Part shown: positions 9,761 through 18,790 of the stretch, piece by piece
Position numbering within the stretch: position 1 is the first letter of the stretch
Layout of the letters: each line of letters opens with the position of its first letter
Assembly: GCF_030160075.1 (NCBI RefSeq)
Contig: NZ_BSNQ01000003.1
Span: forward strand, 924,625 to 988,624
Length of the DNA: 64,000 bases
Reading direction: 5' to 3'
From: Dyella lipolytica
GTDB taxonomy: Bacteria; Pseudomonadota; Gammaproteobacteria; Xanthomonadales; Rhodanobacteraceae
The notes under the pieces: model-generated
Told to the model about the DNA's origin: nothing
The model's database searches: none
Seen by the model: only the letters and a program-made list of their open reading frames with translations
Program-made: the position numbers and the translations under genes

Positions 9761-9810
9761 CTTTGAAGCCTATATTATTCGATGTCATCCATCGGTTTGG
9801 GAGATAGATC

Positions 9811-10722
9811 ATGTTGGACGGTGTAACCCTCGATCAGCTCCGCACGTTCATCGCCGCTGCCGAGCAGGGCAGTTTTTCCGCCGCTGGCCGTAAGCTTCGA
9901 CGTGCTCAGTCCGTCGTTAGCCAAACCATGGCGAATCTCGAAGGGCAACTCGGCGTGGCCTTGTTCGATCGCAGCGCCCGTTATCCAACCCTCACTGAAG
10001 GTGGGCGTGCGTTGCTACAGGACGCGCGTGCGGTCGCAGAGCAGATGGATGGTTTCAAAGCTCGCGCAAAGACGTTGCGCGAGGGGCTCGAGCCAGAACT
10101 TTCGCTCTCCATCGATGTGATGTATCCCATGAGTGAACTGATCGAGGCGGTCGCCAAGTTTCGCATCACGTTTCCGCACACACCGTTGCGGGTGTTCGTC
10201 GAGGTGCTCGGCGCGGTCATTGAGCCGGTGCTGCAGGGTAGCTGCCAGATCGGCATCGTTGGCTCGCTGCCGGTGCTTCCCGAAACTGTGCGTAGCGAGT
10301 TCTTGCTCGACGTACCACTGGTTACGGTGGTGTCGCCTTCGCATCCCCTGGCCTCATTCAAAGGCGTCATTCCCCAATCCGAACTGCAGCGGCACGTGCA
10401 GCTCGTGCTGACAGACCGATCGAGCCTTTCCAAGGGTCAGAACTACGGCGTGTTCTCGAAGAACACCTGGCGGCTCGCCGACATGGGTGCCCGGCACGCT
10501 TTTCTGCGCGCCGGGTTCGGCTTCGGCTTCATGCCGCGCTTCATGGTCGAGGACGATATCGCCAGCGGCAAGCTGTGCGCTGTTCGCATCGAGCTGCCAG
10601 GCAGCGTGAAGCCGTTGATCCCAATGCGTGCGGTGTACCGGAACGATGCGCCGCCCGGTCCGGCGGGCCGTTGGTTGATCGATCATCTCAATGGAAGCCG
10701 TCGCACGCGCAGTAAGAAGTGA
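9811..10722 (+). CDS. LysR-family transcriptional regulator
   Basis: 303 residues. N-terminal winged helix-turn-helix at about 5-65 (LDQLRTFIAAAEQGSFSAAG, SVVSQTMANLE) and a LysR substrate-binding domain at about 90-295. GGGAG sits a few bases before the ATG. It is divergent from the NmrA-like reductase, so it most likely controls that gene and itself in response to a small-molecule inducer. Nothing unusual in length or motifs. Confidence 0.93.
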   Translation: MLDGVTLDQLRTFIAAAEQGSFSAAGRKLRRAQSVVSQTMANLEGQLGVALFDRSARYPTLTEGGRALLQDARAVAEQMDGFKARAKTLREGLEPELSLSIDVMYPMSELIEAVAKFRITFPHTPLRVFVEVLGAVIEPVLQGSCQIGIVGSLPVLPETVRSEFLLDVPLVTVVSPSHPLASFKGVIPQSELQRHVQLVLTDRSSLSKGQNYGVFSKNTWRLADMGARHAFLRAGFGFGFMPRFMVEDDIASGKLCAVRIELPGSVKPLIPMRAVYRNDAPPGPAGRWLIDHLNGSRRTRSKK

Positions 10723-10797
10723 CGGGCGGGCTATGTATGGAGCGGCCGGCGAGCGGGCGTCGTTAACGGTGAAGTGCTCGCGTAAAGATAGCTGGAA

Positions 10798-10815
10798 CAC
10801 CTCCTCAAGGAGGTG
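10798..10815. terminator. Small hairpin between convergent genes
   Basis: Perfect 7-bp stem CACCTCC / GGAGGTG with a TCAA tetraloop, between the end of the LysR gene and the end of the DoxX-like gene on the other strand. There is no T-run, so it is at best a weak or bidirectional terminator. Confidence 0.4.
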
Positions 10816-10932
10816 ACGGAATTCACTCGAATGAGGCGGCTCTGCGCAGCGCAATACGTCGCAGCAAAACATCGGACCTTTCGCTGCGAGGTTGAACTAG
10901 CTCTCACTCAGCCGTGCGCTGTATTTCGTCTC

Positions 10933-11310
10933 TTAGATATGCGTCCTGGGAGGGATCACTAAAACGCGATGGCCATAGAGCCGCGCATCCACCGAATATG
11001 CACCCGGGCCAAGTAGCAACGTCGCGGCTGCCATCAGCGTAAACGGAAGCGTCTGTGAAAGTGGTTCCAGATCTGATCGTATGATCGTCAAGCAGACGAG
11101 TTGAAAGCTCAGCCCGGCGACAATCGGCGTTAGGACACCGGCCAGCAGCGCAAGCGCGATGGCACCAGCGCACCAAACCTGCGACATTTCTCCTAACCAT
11201 GGCAACAACTCGTGTCGAAGCAGCCATAATGACGCTGCCAGGGACACGCGTAGCAGAACGAGGCCAACGCCGGGCGAGCCGATGGGAAACATGGAATACA
11301 GGCGTTGCAT
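10933..11310 (-). CDS. DoxX-like small membrane protein
   Basis: 125 residues with about four hydrophobic segments: VGLVLLRVSLAASLWLL, WCAGAIALALLAGVLTPIVAG, LVCLTIIRSD and LPFTLMAAATLLLGPGAYSVDARL. Length and the closing GPGAYSVDARLYG pattern fit the DoxX family, whose members are linked to thiol/redox stress and quinone reactions. It is divergent from the sensor kinase gene (104 bp apart). A longer overlapping frame on the same strand lacks this membrane pattern and was not used. The ribosome-binding site is weak. Confidence 0.75.
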   Translation of the reverse strand: MQRLYSMFPIGSPGVGLVLLRVSLAASLWLLRHELLPWLGEMSQVWCAGAIALALLAGVLTPIVAGLSFQLVCLTIIRSDLEPLSQTLPFTLMAAATLLLGPGAYSVDARLYGHRVLVIPPRTHI

Positions 11311-11413
11311 GCGGGGAACCTATACGAGGCGGTACACCGCTTATTAATTCGATATCTTGGCGCTGCCACCACCCTCCAATGAGGGATGTACGCGTCAATA
11401 TAGACATAATTAG

Positions 11414-12439
11414 ATGAATCGTTCAGATACTGGGGTAGGGACCTTGGACAATCGCAGGCATCAAGGCGTTGCGCTACTGCTCATCATGATGATGGCCTTG
11501 CTTGAGTTCTGCTGGCCGGCATCGGCTGCGTCCAACGAGCCCACGTCCGCGGGCATCGCGGTCATTGCCGCCAACAACGATGGTCAGTGGAATCAGCAAG
11601 ACGCAAGTGTCCGTTTCCAAATAGAGCGGACCTTCTATCAGACGCGTTTCTTCATAATCGCCTGCATTGTCGCAGTCATCCTGTTGGTGATCGGACTTGT
11701 CGTGTTGCAGATGCGGCAGATAGCGGCAAAGCTGCGTGATCGCCTGGAAGTGCGTCATGCCGAGCGCGAACGCATCGCGCGCGAGCTGCACGATACGTTG
11801 CTGCAAGGCATCCAGGGACTGATCTTGCGCTTTCAAGCAATCGCGGAGCATATCCCTGAGAAGGACCCCATACGCGTGATGATCGATCAGGCATTGGATC
11901 GTGCCGATGGGGTGCTGGTCGACGGACGAGATAGGGTGCGCGATTTGCGCATGACTGAAGGCACCGCTAAAGATCTTGCCGTGACCTTTGCGGCCCTAGG
12001 CAAGGAACTCTCAGCCGACTATCCGGTGACATTCAGGGTTGTATCGAGTGGCATACGACATGAGATCGATCCAGCGATCCGCGAGGAAATCTATCTGATC
12101 GGACGCGAGGCTTTGCTCAATGCCTTCCAGCATGCACAGGCGCGCGAGATTGAAGTCGAGCTCTGCTGCGACTTCAAGCAACTGCGTGTATGCGTGCGCG
12201 ACGACGGTATTGGCATCGATCCGAAGATCCTCGATGCCGGAGGCAAACCGGGCCATTGGGGGCTTGTAGGCATGCGCGAGCGCGCAACTTGCGTTGGCGG
12301 TCAGTTGATGATTTGGGCGCGACCAGGAGCAGGCACCGATGTCGAGTTAACGGTTCCCGCTTCCATTGCCTATGTACGCAAGCACAGTGTCCGGTGGAAG
12401 CGCTTGAAGCACATGCTCAGCTGGGGCCGTGAAGCGTGA
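11414..12439 (+). CDS. NarL-type sensor histidine kinase with a deleted sensor domain
   Basis: 341 residues. Signal-like segment at about 18-40, then a short stretch at 51-78 (AANNDGQWN ... FYQT) that matches the end of a Y_Y_Y domain. A membrane helix at about 79-100 follows, then a HisKA_3 dimerisation region with phosphoacceptor His126 (ARELHDTLLQG), then an HATPase domain (DDGIGI, GHWGLVGMRER). Full-length relatives carry a long periplasmic two-component propeller before Y_Y_Y. Here it is missing while signal peptide and kinase stay in frame, so it may be a natural deletion derivative. It is convergent with a NarL-type response regulator, its likely partner. Confidence 0.88.
   Translation: MNRSDTGVGTLDNRRHQGVALLLIMMMALLEFCWPASAASNEPTSAGIAVIAANNDGQWNQQDASVRFQIERTFYQTRFFIIACIVAVILLVIGLVVLQMRQIAAKLRDRLEVRHAERERIARELHDTLLQGIQGLILRFQAIAEHIPEKDPIRVMIDQALDRADGVLVDGRDRVRDLRMTEGTAKDLAVTFAALGKELSADYPVTFRVVSSGIRHEIDPAIREEIYLIGREALLNAFQHAQAREIEVELCCDFKQLRVCVRDDGIGIDPKILDAGGKPGHWGLVGMRERATCVGGQLMIWARPGAGTDVELTVPASIAYVRKHSVRWKRLKHMLSWGREA
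11433..11440 (+). other. KOPS-like octamer (GGGTAGGG), pointing toward dif
   Basis: Exact GGGNAGGG match on the + strand inside the start of the kinase gene. Confidence 0.4.
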
Positions 12440-12445
12440 AGTCGT

Positions 12446-13078
12446 TTACGCATCAATGATGCCGCGGCGCATGGCAATCACTACGGCCTCGGTGCGGTCT
12501 CTGGCATTGATCTTCGCAAGAATGTTCTTCACGTGCGTCTTGACGGTCTCGACCGAGATGCCCATGTGCGTGGCAATCCGTTTGTTCGAATAACCACCTG
12601 CGACATGCCCGAGTACTTGCAGCTCACGCATGCTCAATACGTCATCGCCGACATGTTCGGCAATCACACGAGCCACTTCGCTTGGCACGTGCCGATGGCC
12701 GTCATGAACCTGACGAATGGTGAAAAGCAGATCCTTGCGCAGGGTGCTTTTTAATAGATAACCCACGGCCCCGGCCTTGAGCGCACGCGTTGCCTGCATG
12801 TCGCCCTGATAAGTAGTCAACACAATGATGCGTGCCTGGGGAAACTCGGCAAGGATGTTGCGTATGGCATCGATGCCGCCCATACCGGGCAACTGCAGAT
12901 CCATCAACGTGATATCAGGTCGATGAATACGGAATTGGGAAATTGCCTCTTCGCCATCGACGGCTTCGGCAACCAACTCGATATCGCGTTGTGAGGCCAA
13001 CACAGCGGCGACACCTTCCCGGAACAATGGATGGTCATCGACCATCATGATGCGAATGCGACGTTCCCCGCCATTCAT
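12446..13078 (-). CDS. NarL/FixJ-family response regulator
   Basis: 210 residues from the ATG preceded by GGAGG at a good distance; the longer frame is less likely. Receiver domain at about 9-125 with the acidic pair (VDDHP) and phospho-acceptor Asp60 (LMDLQLPG). LuxR-type helix-turn-helix at about 145-205 (MRELQVLGHVAGGYSNKRIA, VETVKTHVKNI). It ends 6 bp from the end of the sensor kinase on the other strand, an unusual tail-to-tail arrangement for a kinase/regulator pair. It faces the 13362-20942 cluster, which is its most likely target. Confidence 0.93.
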   Translation of the reverse strand: MNGGERRIRIMMVDDHPLFREGVAAVLASQRDIELVAEAVDGEEAISQFRIHRPDITLMDLQLPGMGGIDAIRNILAEFPQARIIVLTTYQGDMQATRALKAGAVGYLLKSTLRKDLLFTIRQVHDGHRHVPSEVARVIAEHVGDDVLSMRELQVLGHVAGGYSNKRIATHMGISVETVKTHVKNILAKINARDRTEAVVIAMRRGIIDA

Positions 13079-13361
13079 CGTCGTGCCTCCAAGAGCGGAT
13101 ATTGCATGTCCAACCAATGCTCTCCGAGCGTCACAAGTCAATCACAATCTCGTGTTTAGGGCAATCCAAATCCCCCATCAGGGTGAGTGTTCCTTGCCTT
13201 GAAGAGGGCTTATGAGGCGGGAATTCTGCATGTAATGTCTCTCCATCGATTCCTGTCAACCTCGCGGAATCCCATGAACCTAACTCAAGCATATCGCGTG
13301 CCGTTTGCACGAGATCGTGCTGCTCGTACTACGTATTCGTGTGTATCCACTAGGGGGCAAT

Positions 13362-14360
13362 GTGAGCATCGAGCATCCTGACAAAGAAATCGACGAACAG
13401 CGTCGCGCGCTGTTGTGCGGCGCCGCGTTAACGATTGCCACGATGGCGCTGCCTGCTGCAGTACGTGCTGCCAGTGTGCATCAGACAACCTTCGCATCAT
13501 CAGTCCGTAATGGGAGCAGCAACATGGCCAGCATCAAAACGAAAGACGGCGTCGAGATCTTCTATAAGGACTGGGGCCCGAAGGACGCTCAGCCCATCGT
13601 GTTTCACCACGGTTGGCCTTTGTCGTCGGACGACTGGGACGCGCAAATGCTGTTCTTCCTTGCTAACGGTTATCGCGTTGTCGCGCATGACAGACGCGGT
13701 CACGGCCGCTCGGCGCAAGTGGGTACCGGTCACGATATGGACCATTACGCATCCGACGCTTCCGCAGTGGTCGAGCATCTCGATCTGAGGAATGGAGTCC
13801 ACATCGGCCATTCGACAGGCGGTGGCGAGGTGGCGCGCTATGTCGCGAAGTACGGCGAGCCTCAGGGTCGAGTAGCCAAGGTCGTGCTTATTGCCGCCGT
13901 TCCTCCGCTCATGCTCAAAACCGATAAGAACCCGGGTGGCACTCCGATGGAGGTGTTCGACAGCTTACGCAAGGCGCTGGCCGCCAATCGGGCACAGTTT
14001 TTTCTCGATGTTCCTTCGGGCCCGTTTTATGGTTTCAACAGACCCGGTGCGACGGTCTCGCAAGGAATTATCCAGAATTGGTGGCGCCAGGGAATGATGG
14101 GCAGCGCGTTCGCCCATTACGAGGGCATCAAGGCCTTCTCCGAAACAGATCAAACGGACGATCTGAAAGCCATCACGGTACCCACTCTCGTGATGCAGGG
14201 CGACGATGACCAAGTCGTACCGTACAAAGATGCCTCATTACTGCAGGCCAAGCTGCTCAAGAATGGCACGCTCAAGATTTATCCGGGGTTCCCGCACGGG
14301 TTGATGACGACTCATGCCGACGTCATCAATACCGACTTGTTGAACTTTATCCGCGCCTGA
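13362..14360 (+). CDS. Exported alpha/beta hydrolase, non-heme chloroperoxidase/arylesterase-like
   Basis: 332 residues from a GTG preceded by AGGGGG four bases upstream. The N-terminus has a Tat/Sec-like signal (RRALLCGAALTIATMALPAAVRA). Catalytic features: HHGWPLSSDDW oxyanion region, DRRGHGRS, nucleophile elbow IGHSTGGG with Ser, acid region MQGDDDQVVPY, and C-terminal PGFPHGLMTTH with the His. This is the usual cofactor-free haloperoxidase/esterase fold. First gene of a long same-strand cluster and separated from the response regulator by about 280 bp of probable promoter sequence. Confidence 0.88.
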   Translation: MSIEHPDKEIDEQRRALLCGAALTIATMALPAAVRAASVHQTTFASSVRNGSSNMASIKTKDGVEIFYKDWGPKDAQPIVFHHGWPLSSDDWDAQMLFFLANGYRVVAHDRRGHGRSAQVGTGHDMDHYASDASAVVEHLDLRNGVHIGHSTGGGEVARYVAKYGEPQGRVAKVVLIAAVPPLMLKTDKNPGGTPMEVFDSLRKALAANRAQFFLDVPSGPFYGFNRPGATVSQGIIQNWWRQGMMGSAFAHYEGIKAFSETDQTDDLKAITVPTLVMQGDDDQVVPYKDASLLQAKLLKNGTLKIYPGFPHGLMTTHADVINTDLLNFIRA

Positions 14361-14419
14361 TGCGTCAGCGAACGATTCGCTATCCACAAAACACTGTTAT
14401 TCCCTACGAGGAAATCCCC

Positions 14420-15106
14420 ATGGTCCAGAAACGAAGCGAAAAGGGTCTTCTTACCCCCGACAATTGCGTGGTGGCTTTGATCGACCTGCAACCTCAGATG
14501 TTGTTTGGCGTCAACAGCCATGATCGCCAGACCATCATCAACAACAATGTTCTTCTCGCCAAAGCAGCCAGGGTATTCGGTGTTCCTGTCGTGCTGTCGA
14601 CTGTGGAAAGCAAATCCTTCAGCGGCAACACATGGCCACAGCTGCTTGCGGCGCTGGCCGGCCAGACCCCCATCGAACGTTCGAGCATGAACTCATGGGA
14701 CGATGCCAACTTCGTTGCGGCGATCCAGAAGAGCGGAAAGAAAAAGATTGTGCTTTCTGGCCTTTGGACGGAAACCTGCGTTGCACTCCCGACCGTGCAG
14801 GCCATTCATGACGGTTATGAGGTCTATGTGGTGGAAGATTGCTGCGGCGACGTCAGCACACTGGCGCATGACAATGCCATGAAGCGAGTCATCCAGGCGG
14901 GTGCCAAGCCGGTCACGGCTTTGTCGACGATGTTGGAGTGGCAACGCGACTGGGCGCAGAGGGATACTTACGACGCTGTGATGGACATCGTAAAGACGCA
15001 TTGCGGCGCGTACGGCGTCGGCGTCGAATACGCCTATACGATGGTGCATGGCGCGCCGCCGACCAAGCTTCCCGATTACATAGTTCCTGCTGCCACGCAT
15101 AAGTAG
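14420..15106 (+). CDS. Isochorismatase-like cysteine hydrolase
   Basis: 228 residues from the ATG with GAGG eight bases upstream. Catalytic Asp in ALIDLQPQ near residue 21 and catalytic Cys in LWTETCVALPT near residue 121 with the cis-peptide region before it. The chain length and the C-terminal extension (YDAVMDIVKTHCGAYGVG) match YcaC-like family members. These hydrolyse amides or unknown small molecules; substrate not known here. Only 59 bp separate it from the previous stop. Confidence 0.88.
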   Translation: MVQKRSEKGLLTPDNCVVALIDLQPQMLFGVNSHDRQTIINNNVLLAKAARVFGVPVVLSTVESKSFSGNTWPQLLAALAGQTPIERSSMNSWDDANFVAAIQKSGKKKIVLSGLWTETCVALPTVQAIHDGYEVYVVEDCCGDVSTLAHDNAMKRVIQAGAKPVTALSTMLEWQRDWAQRDTYDAVMDIVKTHCGAYGVGVEYAYTMVHGAPPTKLPDYIVPAATHK

Positions 15107-15162
15107 GGAAACCCCAAGCAGCCTGTAGAACTTTGTCTATCGTCAACGGTGCGGAGTGCATC

Positions 15163-15456
15163 ATGAAACCTTATCTGATCTCGCTGGCCGTCGGACTATT
15201 AGTCGGCATCATCTATAGCCTGCTCAATGTGCGATCACCGGCACCGCCGGTGATCGCATTGGTGGGATTGCTTGGCATCCTTATCGGTGAACAGGTCCCA
15301 CCGTTAGTTAAACAAGTGGTGGGACGGCAGACGACCGTGGCGATCTGGGTGGGCCAACAAGTCAAGCCGCATATCTTCGGCAAGTTGCCCAGCGGACAGA
15401 CTCCGACTGATGCATCTGCGGACGATGCGCGTCTGGATAAAGGAGAAAAATCATGA
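15163..15456 (+). CDS. XapX-domain small membrane protein
   Basis: 97 residues. Two hydrophobic segments at about 3-20 and 28-46, with the XapX hallmarks GLLVGIIYSLLNVRSPAPP and GLLGILIGEQ. GGAG precedes the ATG by about 8 bp. XapX proteins are small inner-membrane proteins of unknown role, often beside amidohydrolases and isochorismatase-like enzymes, as here. The last four bases overlap the next gene (ATGA), showing translational coupling. Confidence 0.85.
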   Translation: MKPYLISLAVGLLVGIIYSLLNVRSPAPPVIALVGLLGILIGEQVPPLVKQVVGRQTTVAIWVGQQVKPHIFGKLPSGQTPTDASADDARLDKGEKS

Positions 15457-17333
15457 GCCCGTCGTCTTCCGCACCGGACTTGATCCTGCATGGCGGCCGC
15501 TTTACCACGCTCGATGGCGCTAACCCCACAGTCAGCGCAGTGGCGATCGAGGCCGGCCGCTTCGCGGCGGTCGGCCGCGACAATGAGGTGCTTCCGTTGG
15601 CCGGTAGCAACACACGTGTCGTCGACCTCAAGGGTCGTTCAGCGCTGCCTGGGTTGATCGACAACCATCTGCACATTATCCGCGGTGGCCTCAACTTCAA
15701 CATGGAGCTGAGGTGGGATGGCGTTCGCTCACTCGCCGACGCGATGGACATGCTTCGACGCCAGGTCGCGATTACCCCGCCACCGCAATGGGTGCGGGTG
15801 GTGGGCGGATTTACCGAGCACCAATTCGTCGAGAAGCGACTGCCGACGATCAACGAGCTCAATGCCGTGGCGCCGGATACGCCGGTGTTCCTGCTGCATC
15901 TCTACGATCGTGCGTTGCTCAATGCCGCCGCATTGAGAGCCGTCGGCTACACCAAGGACACGCCGGAACCACCTGGCGGGAAAATCGAGCGTGACAGCGC
16001 CGGAACCCCCACCGGCCTGCTGCTCGCGAAGCCCAATGCGGCCATTTTGTATGCCACGTTGGCGAAGGGACCGAAGCTGCCGTTCGAATACCAGCTCAAC
16101 TCCACACGTCACTTCATGCGCGAACTGAATCGCCTGGGCGTGACCGGTGCGATCGACGCAGGCGGCGGCTTCCAAAATTATCCGGAAGATTACGAAGTGA
16201 TCCGCAAGCTGTCCGAAGAAGGGCAGCTTACGATCCGTCTTGCGTATAACCTCTTCACACAAAAGCCGAAAGCGGAGAAAGAGGATTTTCTCAACTGGAC
16301 GAAGACATCCAAGTACAAGCAAGGCGATGACTATTTCCGCCACAACGGCGCTGGCGAGATGCTGGTTTTTTCGGCCGCCGACTTCGAGGACTTTCGCCAG
16401 CCGCGCCCCGACATGCCGTCATCGATGGAGGGCGAGCTGGAGGACGTAGTGCGCGTACTGGCCGAGAATCGTTGGCCTTGGCGCATGCACGCGACGTACG
16501 ACGAAACCATCACTCGCGCTTTGAATGTGTTCGAGCGCGTCAATCGCGATATTCCGTTGAAAGGGCTCAACTGGTTCTTCGATCACGCGGAAACCATTTC
16601 CGACCGATCCATCGACCGCATCGCCGCGCTCGGTGGTGGAATCGCTGTACAACATCGCATGGCCTATCAGGGCGAGTACTTTGTCGAACGCTACGGCGCC
16701 GCAGTGGCTGAGGCAACCCCGCCAGTGGCACGCATGCTGGAGAAAGGCGTCAAGGTATCGGCCGGTACGGACGCCACCCGCGTAGCGTCATACAACCCAT
16801 GGGTGTCGCTGGCATGGCTGGTCACCGGTCGTACCGTGGGTGGTATGCGCCTTTATCCGCAGCGCAACTGCCTGGACCGCGAAACTGCGTTGCGCATGTG
16901 GACCCAGTACGTCACATGGTTCTCCAACGAGGAAGGCAAGAAGGGGCAGATCAAGGTCGGGCAGCTAGCGGATCTCATCGTGCCCAGCCGCGACTTCTTT
17001 GCCTGTGCCGAACAGGACATCGCGGACCTCACTTCGCATTTGACCGTCGTGGGCGGCAAGATTGTCTACGCTGCAGATATATTCAAGCATCTCGACGACA
17101 CACCCTTACCACCCGCTATGCCGGATTGGTCGCCGGTGCGCACGTTTGGCGGATACGCGGCGTGGAGCGGTCCCACGCAACCCGTAATGCGTCAGGCGCA
17201 TGCGTGCGGTTGCAGTGGCTGCAACGTTCATGGTCATGATCACATCGGCGCTTGGTCGTCCAAGCTTCCGATATCCGAAGCGGATCTCAAGTCGTTCTGG
17301 GGCGCGCTGGGTTGCGCGTGCTGGGCAGTCTAA
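15453..17333 (+). CDS. YtcJ-like amidohydrolase
   Basis: 626 residues of the amidohydrolase superfamily. N-terminal beta part and GRSALPGLIDNHLHIIRGG carrying the metal-binding HxH, then a TIM barrel with further ligands (WRMHATYDE; FDHAET; SAGTDATRVASYNPW) and the closing KVGQLADLIVPSRDFF segment. Such proteins hydrolyse N-substituted formamides or related amides; the substrate is not known. The C-terminal 45 residues are odd: a Cys-rich tail (ACGCSGCNVHGHDH and GALGCACWAV) that could bind metal. The gene overlaps XapX by 4 bp and the next gene by 1 bp, so it sits in a tight operon. Confidence 0.9.
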   Translation: MSPSSSAPDLILHGGRFTTLDGANPTVSAVAIEAGRFAAVGRDNEVLPLAGSNTRVVDLKGRSALPGLIDNHLHIIRGGLNFNMELRWDGVRSLADAMDMLRRQVAITPPPQWVRVVGGFTEHQFVEKRLPTINELNAVAPDTPVFLLHLYDRALLNAAALRAVGYTKDTPEPPGGKIERDSAGTPTGLLLAKPNAAILYATLAKGPKLPFEYQLNSTRHFMRELNRLGVTGAIDAGGGFQNYPEDYEVIRKLSEEGQLTIRLAYNLFTQKPKAEKEDFLNWTKTSKYKQGDDYFRHNGAGEMLVFSAADFEDFRQPRPDMPSSMEGELEDVVRVLAENRWPWRMHATYDETITRALNVFERVNRDIPLKGLNWFFDHAETISDRSIDRIAALGGGIAVQHRMAYQGEYFVERYGAAVAEATPPVARMLEKGVKVSAGTDATRVASYNPWVSLAWLVTGRTVGGMRLYPQRNCLDRETALRMWTQYVTWFSNEEGKKGQIKVGQLADLIVPSRDFFACAEQDIADLTSHLTVVGGKIVYAADIFKHLDDTPLPPAMPDWSPVRTFGGYAAWSGPTQPVMRQAHACGCSGCNVHGHDHIGAWSSKLPISEADLKSFWGALGCACWAV

Positions 17334-17767
17334 TGACTGCCCAACGCCACCGCACTGATACCCCAGCATTCATCAGTGCGTTGCTTGAATTGCGCGCGAC
17401 AGCGTTTCTTGCGCGCGTAGCGCTTACCTTGCCGTTCTGGTGGAGTGGCGTCGATAAGCTCTTCCATCCCGCCGCCGCGCTGGCTGAAATCCACGCCATG
17501 GGTTTACCGGCATCATGGACGCTGTATGTGTTGCTGCTGATCGTGCAACTCGGTGGCTCGTTGGCCATCATTGTCAATCGCTACGCCTGGCTCGGTGCTG
17601 GCGCGCTAGCTGTATTCACCGCAATCTCGACCTACGTGGCGCATGCTTTCTGGAATCTGGAAGGCGCCGCACGTTTTGCCGAAATGAATGTTTTCATGGA
17701 GCACATCGCCTTGATCGCCGGCATGGCGTTCGCCGCGCTGTACTGTCATGAAGTCAAAGATCGTTAG
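17333..17767 (+). CDS. DoxX-family membrane protein
   Basis: 144 residues; the start overlaps the previous stop in a TAATG junction. About four membrane helices, with DoxX features FLARVALTLPFWWSGVDKLFHP near 25-45 and the AHAFWNLEGAARFAEMNVFMEHIALIAG region near 105-135. DoxX proteins are inner-membrane components often paired with redox or detoxification enzymes. The operon context suggests a role with the amidohydrolase and VOC protein; exact role unknown. Confidence 0.88.
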   Translation: MTAQRHRTDTPAFISALLELRATAFLARVALTLPFWWSGVDKLFHPAAALAEIHAMGLPASWTLYVLLLIVQLGGSLAIIVNRYAWLGAGALAVFTAISTYVAHAFWNLEGAARFAEMNVFMEHIALIAGMAFAALYCHEVKDR

Positions 17768-17799
17768 CTGCCAGAATTCGACACCTTAGGAAGGCAATC

Positions 17800-18714
17800 A
17801 TGCACACACCGTCGCGAATCCTCACGTTCAACACATGGCTGGCTGCATCGCTACTCGCGTTCTTCGCCTCAGTAGCCGACGCCAAACAAACCAACAGTGC
17901 ACCAAGCCTGGCGGTCGGCGCACAGTACGACACCACGCATGTCTATGTGGCGCCGGGCGATTTTGATACGTTCGTCAACAGTTTCACCGCGACCTTTGGC
18001 GGCAAGCCGTCCAAGCGCGGCACGTTTAATGTGTTGCCTGTTCCCAGCAGCACTGAAGGGCAATATGTATGGACACCGGTCGGCACGCTGTCGACGTTTG
18101 CGTTTTTGACGCCGATTCCATATCCGTTCGGGCTGGAGCGCACCGGTTATCTAGTGACTGATATGGATCAGGCGATCAAGGAAGCGCGAGCGGCCGGTGC
18201 AGAAGTGATCGTCGACAAATTCAAAGACCCGATCGGTCTCGACGCGGTGATCCAGTGGCCCGGCGGCGTAAAAATGCAACTCTACTGGCATTTCACCGCG
18301 CCACAGTACGGCCAACTGGAAACCGTGCCCGATAACCGCATCTATGTTTCTGCGGATACGGTCGACACCTTCGTGCATGATTTTCTGCGCTTCTCGCATG
18401 GGAAAGTGGTGTCCGACGATCGCCAGGCTGATGCCGGCGAAATCGGAAAGCCCGGCCAGACCTACCGACGCATCCGCATCGAGTCCGGCTTCGGAAAGAT
18501 GCAAGTCAACGTAACGGACGGCCATCTGCCGTACCCGTTCGGCCACGAGCTCACCGGCTATGAAGTGAAGGATCTCGATGCGACGTTGGCCAAGGCCGCG
18601 GCGGCCGGGGCGAAGGTGCTTTCTCCGCGTTATGACTCCAGCGATAGGAGTTCGGCCATCGTGCAATTCCCGGGTGGCTATATCGCGGAGATTCACGCGC
18701 CGAAAGCGCACTAG
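17800..18714 (+). CDS. Exported two-domain VOC (glyoxalase-like) protein
   Basis: 304 residues with a Sec signal peptide at about 1-28 (ASVADAKQ). Two VOC repeats follow, at about 45-165 and 170-300. Each ends in a strand carrying a possible metal-ligand acid (PGGVKMQLYWH and FPGGYIAEIHAP). YPFGLERTGYLVTDMDQAI and YPFGHELTGYEVKDLDATL are the matching segments that show the duplication. VOC proteins bind metal and act on dicarbonyls, catechols or drugs; a periplasmic location is unusual. AGGAAG precedes the ATG. Confidence 0.85.
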   Translation: MHTPSRILTFNTWLAASLLAFFASVADAKQTNSAPSLAVGAQYDTTHVYVAPGDFDTFVNSFTATFGGKPSKRGTFNVLPVPSSTEGQYVWTPVGTLSTFAFLTPIPYPFGLERTGYLVTDMDQAIKEARAAGAEVIVDKFKDPIGLDAVIQWPGGVKMQLYWHFTAPQYGQLETVPDNRIYVSADTVDTFVHDFLRFSHGKVVSDDRQADAGEIGKPGQTYRRIRIESGFGKMQVNVTDGHLPYPFGHELTGYEVKDLDATLAKAAAAGAKVLSPRYDSSDRSSAIVQFPGGYIAEIHAPKAH

Positions 18715-18730
18715 TTGTCCTTCGTGAGAA

Positions 18731-18767
18731 GTGCCCTGCGGGCTTTTTTTATAAGCCCGCGGGGCAC
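18731..18767 (+). terminator. Long hairpin between VOC and porin genes
   Basis: 15-bp stem with one G-T pair (GTGCCCTGCGGGCTT / AAGCCCGCGGGGCAC) and a T-rich 7-nt loop, 16 bp after the VOC stop. A T-tract after the stem is absent, so termination may be partial. It could set lower expression of the porin gene. Confidence 0.6.
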
Positions 18768-18790
18768 ATCGGTCCGGTGGATGCCGGTCC

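Noticed and set aside
8724-9893. Long plus-strand frame of nearly 390 codons
   Set aside because: It is antisense to the NmrA-like gene, has Arg-rich low-quality composition and no domain pattern; a shadow frame.
10904-11407. A 167-residue minus-strand frame overlapping the DoxX-like gene
   Set aside because: Composition is not protein-like, while the other frame encodes regular membrane helices.
13333-13350. GTATT-N5-GTATC direct repeat resembling the boxes upstream of ohr
   Set aside because: It lies within 30 bp of the GTG start at 13362, overlaps the likely ribosome-binding region and lacks the flanking similarity shared by the sites at 7028 and 57252.
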